From Nitrososphaerales archaeon TH5895 (GTDB lineage Archaea > Thermoproteota > Nitrososphaeria > Nitrososphaerales > Nitrososphaeraceae), in the NCBI GenBank assembly GCA_014523695.1, contig JAATVS010000037.1, forward strand, positions 1-11,748: 11,748 nt of DNA, read 5' to 3'. Positions 6,410-11,748 of this stretch are shown piece by piece. Made by a program: the position numbers and the translations under genes. A model generated the notes under the pieces. That model saw only the letters and a program-made list of their open reading frames with translations, was not told where the DNA came from and ran no database searches. Positions within the stretch are counted from its first letter, which is position 1; every line of letters starts with the position of its first letter.

Positions 6410-6772
6410 CTATTTCCGATCAATATGCCAAGGTACACCGTGATCAAGTATCTTGCTAGGTAACTTGGTTTCCCATTCTAGTAGGAATTGCAGATCTTTT
6501 TCCCTCTCTCGAAGCTCATCGGGCAGCATGATAGGAATCTCATCTATTATCGGAAAGAACCTTGAGCAGCGACTGCAGAACAGAACACCATCTTTGATTA
6601 TGACATTCTCATAAGAGGTATGATTGTAAGTCAGTTCATCCTGCGTTATTCCATTCTCATCTTGTTTATCTATGGAGGATTTATTAGTCGAATGTACATT
6701 GATTTCAAAAAGCTCAAGGGGGGAGTGCTTGTCAATTGGACAAGCCAAAATCTCTAGTAATGATTTTCTCAT
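6410..6772 (-). CDS. Trm112-like zinc-binding protein
   Basis: This 120-residue protein resembles Trm112, a small activator that stabilises and stimulates methyltransferases acting on tRNA, rRNA and release factors. The N-terminal signature is LLEILACPIDKHSPLELF (5-22) and the C-terminal one is DGVLFCSRCSRFFPIIDEIPIMLP (61-84). Possible zinc ligands are C11, C66 and C69. The usual fourth cysteine, in CPxC near the N-terminus, is aspartate here (CPID), so zinc may be bound with D14 or not at all. An acidic linker of about 35 residues separates the two halves. The gene begins six bases after the Gfo/Idh stop, so the two are almost surely co-transcribed. The partner methyltransferase is not in the window. 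Confidence 0.78.
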   Translation of the reverse strand: MRKSLLEILACPIDKHSPLELFEINVHSTNKSSIDKQDENGITQDELTYNHTSYENVIIKDGVLFCSRCSRFFPIIDEIPIMLPDELREREKDLQFLLEWETKLPSKILDHGVPWHIDRK

Positions 6773-6778
6773 AAATAC

Positions 6779-7756
6779 CTACTTCCCTTTAAAGTCCAAA
6801 TATATAGGGGAACCAGTATTGCTAGACAAAATTGCAGATTCAGCTACTTTAGTTACGCGAGTTGCCTCAATTGATGACACTAGTGGATTAACGCTATTTT
6901 GGGTTCCCGCTACTCCATCAAGGAAGGTTGTAATCTCTACTGATAAAGGTTCTTTGAATTCCCTTCTTGGTATCGTAGTCGCGTTCATATCATCTATCCT
7001 GATTTCCTGACTAATAAAATCCCCTGTTATAATTCCATCGGTGCAAACGGCACTAAACCTTCGGACTCTTTTAGGTGTGATCCAGTTCGATGCGATAATA
7101 GCTACTCTTTGATCTTCGAAACCTAGCATGATAGTAGCAAAATCCTCGAAGGAATGAAATTTTTTTCCTGTCCGAGCAAAGACAACGATAGGTTTACTGT
7201 CAAAGAGATACATTGCAGTATCGATATCATGAACCGAAGTATCATAAATTATTCCAACGTCAGTAATATGTACAGGCATTCTATTTTCTCTGTGAAATTC
7301 CATCATCAATGGATCTCCATATTTCTTGCTCTGGATTATCCTCTTGACATCCTGAACGACCGGATTATACCTTTCTATATACCCTGCTGTCAAGATTATT
7401 TTCTTATTCTGCGCCAATTCAACAAGATTATCACATTCCTTCGAAGAGAACGATAATGGCTTCTCAACGAAGAGATGGATTCCCTTATCGATTATTCTAG
7501 TTGCAAGCTCATAATGACTCTTAGTAGGAGTGCATATGAAACAAGCATCCAGATTCTGCTCCTCCTGTAGCAATCGATCTAGGGATGTGTAGCAATTCAC
7601 GTTGTACTTTTCCGATATTTCTTTACCACGTTTGACGTCCATATCACAAACGGCGCTTAAAGCTCCGAGGTTGTTCAAGACTCTTGCATGGTTCTTTCCC
7701 CATCCTCCTACACCTATAACGGCTACATGTAGATCTGCATATTCTGAGGCTACCAT
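6779..7756 (-). CDS. Gfo/Idh/MocA family NAD(P)-dependent oxidoreductase
   Basis: The 325-residue protein is a sugar-type dehydrogenase with an N-terminal Rossmann domain and a C-terminal beta-sheet domain. The dinucleotide loop is VIGVGGWGKNHARVL (13-27). CTPTKSH (75-81) and the family hallmark EKPLS (98-102) follow, with the lysine expected in catalysis. GYIERYNP lies at 125-132, and SVHDIDTAMYL (174-184) provides the conserved histidine and aspartate. The wording of GYIERYNP and HDIDTAMYL recalls UDP-N-acetylglucosamine 3-dehydrogenase-like and WbpB-like members, so a nucleotide-sugar substrate is plausible but not shown. The start at ATG 7756 overlaps the last seven bases of the aminotransferase gene, indicating translational coupling. 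No acetyltransferase or sugar aminotransferase of such pathways is adjacent. Confidence 0.9.
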   Translation of the reverse strand: MVASEYADLHVAVIGVGGWGKNHARVLNNLGALSAVCDMDVKRGKEISEKYNVNCYTSLDRLLQEEQNLDACFICTPTKSHYELATRIIDKGIHLFVEKPLSFSSKECDNLVELAQNKKIILTAGYIERYNPVVQDVKRIIQSKKYGDPLMMEFHRENRMPVHITDVGIIYDTSVHDIDTAMYLFDSKPIVVFARTGKKFHSFEDFATIMLGFEDQRVAIIASNWITPKRVRRFSAVCTDGIITGDFISQEIRIDDMNATTIPRREFKEPLSVEITTFLDGVAGTQNSVNPLVSSIEATRVTKVAESAILSSNTGSPIYLDFKGK

Positions 7757-8670
7757 ACACTAGTTAGCCAACTTGAAAATCTAGGTTCTTCCGCAGTCAC
7801 AATCCTGGAGTACGCTTGTCTTATGCGCCTAGTAATCTGTCCTTCCCTGCCATCACCAACAGGATGCCCATCCACACTTAGAATCCCAACTATTTCAGCC
7901 GCAGTTCCCGTCAAAAAAAGTTCATCGCCCATGTAGAGCTCCGTTCTTGAGATTGGCCTTTCAACAATAGTATACCCTAGATTGGCAGCAATTTCAAATG
8001 TAGTATTTCGTGTAATTCCTTCAAGGGCCGAGTTACCTATGTAAGGTGTGTAGATCGAGTGATCCCGCACAAGAAAGACATTTTCTCCAGGGGCCTCACT
8101 AATGTTACCCTCTTGGTCAAGCATAATAGATTCTTCAAATCCATGTCTTTTACTTTCTTGGGTAGCAAGGACAGAATTAAGATAGTTACCAGCTGCCTTC
8201 GCCATTGGAGGAATAGAAGTATCATTTATTCTTCGCCACGACGAAACACCTACCCTAATTCCTTGCTCACTAAAATATCTCGCAAATGGAAATACAATTA
8301 TTGCACAATATGTTGGAGAATCCAACGTCACATTCAAATCTATTCCATGTAAGCCTACGAAATTAAGTGGTCTAATGTAACACGATTCCTTAATATCGTT
8401 CTTCCTCAGTAATTCGACCGTAGCATCACAAAGTTCCTTGGCTGAGTAATTTACATTAATGCGATATACTTGGGCAGAACGGTGAAGTCTCTCCATGTGC
8501 TCAGCAAGTCTGAATACATGCAATTTGTTGTCCATCGACGAATACGCACGAATTCCCTCAAAAATTGTAGTGCCATAATGTAGCGCATGTGTAAAAATGG
8601 GGACTTTTGCATCTTCCCACTTTACAAATTTTCCGTCCAGCCAAATGAATTCTGCGCCTTTCGTTTTCAT
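7750..8670 (-). CDS. ilvE: branched-chain amino acid aminotransferase
   Basis: This is a fold-type IV PLP enzyme that transfers amino groups between glutamate and the keto acids of leucine, isoleucine and valine. At 306 residues it has the normal length. Family motifs are ALHYGTTIFEGIRAY (29-43), IPPMAKAAGNYLNS (153-166) with the PLP lysine K158, and ISEAPGENVFLV (190-201) with E192. NSALEGITR (213-221) and the cofactor-phosphate loop GTAAEI (255-260) complete the set. All match the IlvE subgroup rather than D-amino-acid aminotransferase or 4-amino-4-deoxychorismate lyase. The ATG at 8670 has a TATA box about 27 bases upstream and no Shine-Dalgarno, so it probably heads its own leaderless transcript carrying the next two genes. 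Confidence 0.94.
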   Translation of the reverse strand: MKTKGAEFIWLDGKFVKWEDAKVPIFTHALHYGTTIFEGIRAYSSMDNKLHVFRLAEHMERLHRSAQVYRINVNYSAKELCDATVELLRKNDIKESCYIRPLNFVGLHGIDLNVTLDSPTYCAIIVFPFARYFSEQGIRVGVSSWRRINDTSIPPMAKAAGNYLNSVLATQESKRHGFEESIMLDQEGNISEAPGENVFLVRDHSIYTPYIGNSALEGITRNTTFEIAANLGYTIVERPISRTELYMGDELFLTGTAAEIVGILSVDGHPVGDGREGQITRRIRQAYSRIVTAEEPRFSSWLTSVW

Positions 8671-8689
8671 TCAACGCAACGTCTTACTG

Positions 8690-8702
8690 TCTAATATAAA
8701 TA
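8690..8702 (-). promoter_or_regulatory. TATA box of ilvE
   Basis: On the minus strand CATATTTATATTA is centred about 27 bases before the ilvE ATG at 8670, so transcription should begin at or very near the start codon. The box lies just beyond the stop of the upstream nucleotidyltransferase gene. Confidence 0.65.
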
Positions 8703-8706
8703 TGTT

Positions 8707-9339
8707 CTATGAGGATAGAAGTCCTTCCTGGGGGAATTTCATCCCGAATAGTCTTACTGTCCTGTCGTCGGCATCAGCAAACTGTTCAATTACAGCCCAA
8801 TTTTTATAAATGATCTCAACCACCTGAGGAGGCACATAATGATGCCAAGGCCCTTCTCCATTATTTTTCATTTCAAGGTGGTTTCTTGCATCCCTGTATA
8901 GAAGGTCTCGCACAAATGTACCAGAAATTTCTAACCTCTTACTTAGCATGGGTTTTAATCCATGTATCTTAAGCATCCAAGATTCGGCTCTATCGCCAGT
9001 GTATGAGAAAAAATCATTTTCTACAATGCTTCCCAAAATCTCCTTTCTCATGGTCCATGAGTATGGAGAGATAAGTGGAGGCAGATACCTCAAAAATGGA
9101 GCACGAAACGTATATGCAGAAACTATCTTCACCGAGTCTCCAAATAATTCCTCTACCATGGACTTCCTAGTCTCGAAACTGAAAGGGAAACTCCTAGTGT
9201 TTAATTCTCGCCTTTTGTTAACAAATCTGACTGGATATAGATACACCTGGTAGTCCTTACTTAAGCGGGAAATTATGTTAGAATGTGATTTTGTTACTGG
9301 GTTAAGATGCGCAAGAAAAATCGCAGCATTCTTAGACAA
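8707..9339 (-). CDS. nicotinamide-nucleotide adenylyltransferase-like nucleotidyltransferase
   Basis: The 210-residue protein is a nucleotidyltransferase-fold enzyme of the NadM/NadD/cytidylyltransferase group, which joins a mononucleotide to ATP. The N-terminal nucleotide-binding motif is AHLNPVTKSH (10-19), a variant of HxGH with serine in place of glycine. FSYTGDRAE (111-119) and ISGTFVRDLL (138-147) match the second ATP-binding motif seen in archaeal NMN adenylyltransferases. VPPQVVEII (169-177) resembles the end of NadM. About 30 further residues, longer than typical NadM, contain an acidic stretch. NMN as substrate is inferred. The start is TTG at 9339; no in-frame ATG precedes the HxxH motif, so the TTG is needed. 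It lies 45 bases after alba and 36 before ilvE. Confidence 0.75.
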   Translation of the reverse strand: MSKNAAIFLAHLNPVTKSHSNIISRLSKDYQVYLYPVRFVNKRRELNTRSFPFSFETRKSMVEELFGDSVKIVSAYTFRAPFLRYLPPLISPYSWTMRKEILGSIVENDFFSYTGDRAESWMLKIHGLKPMLSKRLEISGTFVRDLLYRDARNHLEMKNNGEGPWHHYVPPQVVEIIYKNWAVIEQFADADDRTVRLFGMKFPQEGLLSS

Positions 9340-9384
9340 AGCATTTAAGTATAGTGGAAAAAAGCAACAAAAATAGCAGAGAGA

Positions 9385-9705
9385 TTAAGAGGCTCTATTT
9401 ACTTCAATCTCTATTGTTGACACGTTTCTAGTTCTCCCGTCCTCCGAATGCACAGTCTCTGATCCAATTCTTACCTCGCCTATTGTATATCCTGCGTTTT
9501 CCATTCTTTTTAGAATGATTTGTGATACATCAACTGCTCTTCCTATACTTAATCCTCTAGCCTTAATGGTTACTTTTGGCTGATTAGCCAATTGTATAAG
9601 AGTTGAAGTTACATATGCCATTAACGGCTTCTTCCCAATGTATATCGCGTCCCGAGGTCCTTCTTTATACACTTGTTGATTCGGTTGTGGTTGTGTGTCA
9701 GACAT
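9385..9705 (-). CDS. albA: Alba DNA/RNA-binding chromatin protein
   Basis: Alba is a small, abundant archaeal protein that coats DNA and binds RNA as a dimer. The 106 residues align closely with Sulfolobus Alba (Sso10b). IYIGKKPLMAYV (21-32) contains the lysine pair K25-K26 equivalent to Sso10b K16-K17, of which K16 is the regulated acetylation site. VTIKARGLSIGRAVDV (45-60) is the RNA/DNA-binding loop. GEVRIGSETV followed by DGRTRNVSTIEIEV (89-102) is the C-terminal hairpin. The first 16 residues form a polar, glutamine-rich extension. The ATG at 9705 is preferred over the adjoining TTG at 9708 because it sits at leaderless distance from a TATA box. Confidence 0.95.
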   Translation of the reverse strand: MSDTQPQPNQQVYKEGPRDAIYIGKKPLMAYVTSTLIQLANQPKVTIKARGLSIGRAVDVSQIILKRMENAGYTIGEVRIGSETVHSEDGRTRNVSTIEIEVNRAS

Positions 9706-9726
9706 CAAATGTGATACATATAAGAG

Positions 9727-9738
9727 GATATTTAAATC
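9727..9738 (-). promoter_or_regulatory. TATA box of alba
   Basis: On the minus strand GATTTAAATATC is centred about 27 bases before the alba ATG at 9705. There is no Shine-Dalgarno between them, so the transcript is probably leaderless. A short inverted repeat, GTAAC-TCG-GTTAC at 9752-9764, lies about 15 bases upstream and could be a regulatory site. Confidence 0.65.
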
Positions 9739-9855
9739 TAGAAGTTGCTAAGTAACTCGGTTACGGTCTAGTCTAATTTGTTAACCATTGTTGAAGCTCC
9801 AATGAGCGGAAAGAACTTTAGCGTTTTTAATCTATAGACAGTTTACTTTGCTCGA

Positions 9856-9929
9856 TGGGGTCGGCCGGATTCGAACCGGCGAACTCCAGCGCCCGAGGCT
9901 GGCATCATACCATGCTAGACAACGACCCC
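9856..9929 (-). tRNA. tRNA-Pro (anticodon CGG)
   Basis: The minus strand gives a full cloverleaf without an intron. The acceptor strands GGGGTCG and CGACCCC pair over seven bases, followed by discriminator A. The anticodon stem CCAGC/GCTGG encloses the loop CTCGGGC, placing anticodon CGG, which reads CCG (Pro). The T-arm has GCCGG-TTCGAAT-CCGGC. CCA is not encoded. The gene begins within a run of eight G on the tRNA strand (plus-strand C-run at 9926-9933), so four extra G precede the mature 5' end. A TATA-like GATAAATATC at 9967-9977 lies about 40 bases upstream, leaving a short leader for RNase P removal. Confidence 0.95.
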
Positions 9930-9966
9930 CCCCTTAAAACACGGATAATATGAACTATCCAGGTTT

Positions 9967-9977
9967 GATATTTATCT
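9967..9977 (-). promoter_or_regulatory. probable TATA box of tRNA-Pro
   Basis: AGATAAATATC on the minus strand is an A/T-rich box 38-48 bases before the mature 5' end of tRNA-Pro. This distance allows a 5' leader of roughly 10-20 bases. Confidence 0.4.
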
Positions 9978-9982
9978 ATTGA

Positions 9983-10165
9983 TTGCATTCTCGTATCTCA
10001 TACATCACATCCTTAGCATATTCAGGAGTGGAATTCAACCTGACATGGTACTTTTCAAAGGACATCCAGGACATTAACGCTAGGAAGAAATATGGGAAAA
10101 CCATTTTTTTGCAAATCGAAGCCTTAGCCGGAGTTTCGAATATTTGGTTATGGGAAAATAAGTAA
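9983..10165 (+). CDS. doubtful 60-codon reading frame between tRNA-Pro and tRNA-Arg
   Basis: A frame opening at a TTG at 9983, or at a GTG around 10028, ends with TAA at 10163-10165. It reads fairly protein-like (for example VEFNLTWYFSKDIQDINARK and KTIFLQIEALAGVSN). It has no signal peptide, cysteine or known motif, and I do not recognise it. AGGAG touches the GTG, too close for a normal ribosome binding site. It points opposite to both flanking tRNAs. It could be a small gene or an old gene remnant. Confidence 0.28.
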   Translation: MHSRISYITSLAYSGVEFNLTWYFSKDIQDINARKKYGKTIFLQIEALAGVSNIWLWENK

Positions 10166-10335
10166 TGATGCCAACTTTTAATTGGAACCTCCTTGGGAAT
10201 AGATGGAATATTAGTTGATTACTAGTCCGTAGAAGGAATCATTTGAACCTCGATGGATCCTTGCGAAGTGATAAATATTTTTATACTTTTTTTAAAGTCG
10301 AGCTTCACTATCAAAAGGTTTATGTTGAGACACAA
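10166..10335. other. AT-rich intergenic region downstream of the 60-codon frame
   Basis: This 170-base interval contains a very AT-rich core at about 10270-10296 with a seven-T run at 10287-10293 on the plus strand. It could terminate rightward transcripts or, read leftwards, serve as a TATA-like element (GTATAAAAATATTTAT). No gene or RNA is evident. Confidence 0.35.
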
Positions 10336-10410
10336 CGGATCCGGAGGGCTTCGATCCCTCGATCTGCGGTTCCGAAGACCGCTGCGATATCCTGACTACG
10401 CTACGGACCC
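10336..10410 (-). tRNA. tRNA-Arg (anticodon TCG)
   Basis: The minus strand folds as a cloverleaf of 75 bases. The acceptor strands GGGTCCG and CGGATCC pair with one G-T wobble, followed by discriminator G. The anticodon stem GCGGT/ACCGC encloses CTTCGGA, with anticodon TCG reading CGA (Arg). The T-arm is GAGGG-ATCGAAG-CCCTC, where the loop begins with A rather than the usual T and ends with G, an allowed but uncommon form. The D-arm GCG/CGC is standard. CCA is not encoded and there is no intron. Confidence 0.93.
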
Positions 10411-10436
10411 TAGTAATGCTTAATGATCGAAGGGTT

Positions 10437-10451
10437 ACATAAAAAGTATAG
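10437..10451 (-). promoter_or_regulatory. TATA box of tRNA-Arg
   Basis: On the minus strand CTATACTTTTTATGT contains a good TATA-like element about 27-41 bases before the tRNA-Arg 5' end, the expected distance for an archaeal tRNA promoter. Confidence 0.5.
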
Positions 10452-10514
10452 ACGCATCTGATATTCCGATTCCGTTGATAAAGAACCAGCTGTCTACTGA
10501 CAAAAACCGCTAAT

Positions 10515-10538
10515 TCTTAATAAATAACATTTTATTTT
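10515..10538 (+). promoter_or_regulatory. A/T-rich promoter region of the aminotransferase gene
   Basis: Two overlapping TATA-like elements are visible, TTAATAAAT at about 10517-10525 and CATTTTATTTT at 10528-10538. The second would place the transcript start close to the TTG at 10565, giving a leaderless or nearly leaderless message. The first would give a leader of about 15-30 bases. No Shine-Dalgarno follows either. Confidence 0.45.
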
Positions 10539-10564
10539 GGTCAATTTACAGGTACATTGGTAGC

Positions 10565-11748
10565 TTGAAGATTTCGATGAGGACCAGCGGCGTAGAATAT
10601 GCTATCAGGGACATCATGCTGCGGGCTAGGGAATACGAAAAACGGGGCAAAGAACTGATCTACCTCAACATAGGAGACCCAGTGAAGTTTGGTTTTAGGA
10701 CACCAGACCATATCAAAAACGCACTAATTGAAGCCGTGAAGCATGACAATAACTACTATGCTGAATCTGAAGGCGTGCTCGAGTTAAGGCAAGCAATCGT
10801 CGAGAAGGAACGTTCGAAGGGCTTTTGCACTACTGAAGACGATGTATTAGTTACTAATGGAGTTTCCGAGGGCCTTGACATGGTGCTTGCTTCAATCGTT
10901 GACTCAAACTCTGAAGTACTGATGCCTGGACCATATTATCCTCCATATTCTTCATATACTAGGTTTTATGGCGGAACCCCAGTTGAATTTAGAATCTTTC
11001 CTGATGGAACTCCAGATATTGAAGATCTAGTTTCGAAGATCACGCCTAGAAGCATAGCCATATGCGTAATAAGTCCAAACAACCCCACGGGAGAGGTGTT
11101 TGATGCGAATAGCCTCAAGAAGCTTATTGACGTAGCAGCCGAACATGATCTTTATTTTATATGTGACGAGATTTATGACAAGATTGTATTTGAAGAGTCC
11201 TTCACTGGTATAGGGAAAGTTGCATCAGACGTTCCGGTAGTACTTCTTAATGGCTTTTCAAAAGCATACTTGATGACCGGTTGGAGGTGTGGCTATGTTT
11301 GCATGAACAGCAATACAGAGAAGCTCAATGAGTTACGAGAAAATCTTCCGAAGTTAGCAAGAGTAAGAATATCTTCCAACCTGCCTGTCCAGATAGCTGC
11401 TGTACAGGCTTTACGCGGACCTCAAGATCACATTCCGGTTATGGTTGAACAATTGCGCAGAAGACGCGATTTCATAGTGAAGCGATTGAACGCTATCGAT
11501 GGTATTTCCTGTTCGGCTCCGAAGGGGGCATTTTACGTATTTCCCAAGCTTGACCTTGCCCCCCGGTGGAGGGACGACAAGAGTTTTGTTTTGGACTTCT
11601 TAAGTAAAACCGGTGTTATCAGTGTCTATGGTTCTGGATTTGGTAAGGCCTATGGGTCGAATCATTTCAGGCTAGTATATCTTCCCGACGAGGAAGTACT
11701 TGACAAGGCTATGGACAGACTTGAAGAATTTGTTGCCTCTACTAACTG
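10565..11748 (+). CDS. PLP-dependent aminotransferase, alanine/aspartate type (3' end cut by window)
   Basis: This fold-type I aminotransferase runs off the right edge after 394 codons and is nearly complete, since relatives have about 398 residues. It resembles Pyrococcus furiosus alanine aminotransferase from end to end. VEYAIRDIML (10-19), LNIGDPVKFGF (34-44), PGPYYPPY (121-128) and SPNNPTG (170-176) are conserved, as are CDEIYD (200-205), NGFSKAYLMTGWR (229-241) with PLP lysine K233, and GAFYVFPK. R241 and the late HFRLVYLP segment fit the carboxylate-binding region. TTG at 10565 is preferred because the resulting N-terminus MKISMRTSGVEYAIRD lines up in length with MIRASKRALSVEYAIRD of the Pyrococcus enzyme; ATG at 10577 is the alternative. 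Transfer of amino groups between alanine or aspartate and 2-oxoglutarate is likely; the exact substrate is open. Confidence 0.9.
   Translation, partial: MKISMRTSGVEYAIRDIMLRAREYEKRGKELIYLNIGDPVKFGFRTPDHIKNALIEAVKHDNNYYAESEGVLELRQAIVEKERSKGFCTTEDDVLVTNGVSEGLDMVLASIVDSNSEVLMPGPYYPPYSSYTRFYGGTPVEFRIFPDGTPDIEDLVSKITPRSIAICVISPNNPTGEVFDANSLKKLIDVAAEHDLYFICDEIYDKIVFEESFTGIGKVASDVPVVLLNGFSKAYLMTGWRCGYVCMNSNTEKLNELRENLPKLARVRISSNLPVQIAAVQALRGPQDHIPVMVEQLRRRRDFIVKRLNAIDGISCSAPKGAFYVFPKLDLAPRWRDDKSFVLDFLSKTGVISVYGSGFGKAYGSNHFRLVYLPDEEVLDKAMDRLEEFVASTN

Noticed and set aside
7154..7456. 100-codon rightward frame inside the Gfo/Idh gene
   Set aside because: It mirrors the conserved oxidoreductase region; the composition is antisense-like and no motif is seen.
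8948..9253. 101-codon rightward frame inside the nucleotidyltransferase gene
   Set aside because: It is antisense to a gene with recognisable ATP-binding motifs at both ends.

Overview
The window is archaeal and most likely from a Nitrososphaerota (Thaumarchaeota) genome. Direct signs are an Alba chromatin protein, a tRNA with an intron outside the anticodon loop, tRNA genes without encoded CCA, A/T-rich TATA boxes about 26 bases upstream of start codons that lack a Shine-Dalgarno leader, and frequent TTG starts. Base composition is AT-rich and even throughout. I see no insertion sequence, phage gene, CRISPR array or compositional island, so this looks like ordinary chromosome. The phylum assignment is inference from protein style and gene content.

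Layout. Positions 1-1244 (+) hold the end of a succinate dehydrogenase operon: a small three-helix membrane anchor, then the iron-sulfur subunit sdhB. Convergent to it (1364-1684, -) is a DUF59/MIP18-type Fe-S assembly protein, with an unexplained protein-like reading frame just upstream of its start. A 281-base gap follows, then argH (2111-3601, +) behind a clear TATA box. Positions 3661-3754 (-) encode tRNA-Gln(TTG), interrupted by a 22-base intron in the D-arm. Positions 3795-6141 carry a divergent pair around a 76-base promoter region containing a perfect 15-base palindrome: a DUF354 glycosyltransferase/epimerase-like protein (-) and a UDP-sugar-dehydrogenase-like protein (+) that appears to lack the catalytic cysteine.

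Positions 6410-9705 (-) hold a five-gene run in transcription order: alba, a nicotinamide-nucleotide-adenylyltransferase-like gene, a branched-chain aminotransferase, a Gfo/Idh/MocA oxidoreductase and a Trm112-like zinc protein. alba and the aminotransferase each have their own TATA box at leaderless spacing; the last three genes are tightly packed and probably co-transcribed. Positions 9856-10410 (-) carry tRNA-Pro(CGG) and tRNA-Arg(TCG), flanking a doubtful 60-codon frame. An alanine/aspartate aminotransferase of the Pyrococcus AlaAT type runs off the right edge from 10565 (+).

How the genes fit together. Most are housekeeping: respiration (sdh), arginine and branched-chain amino acid synthesis, NAD metabolism, Fe-S assembly, chromatin and tRNA. 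The DUF354 protein, the dehydrogenase-like protein and the Gfo/Idh oxidoreductase resemble parts of nucleotide-sugar or surface-glycan pathways, but no complete pathway is present. I did not find a clear new system. The best leads are the D-arm tRNA intron, the apparently inactive dehydrogenase homologue with the palindromic divergent promoter, and the extra reading frame ahead of the DUF59 gene.
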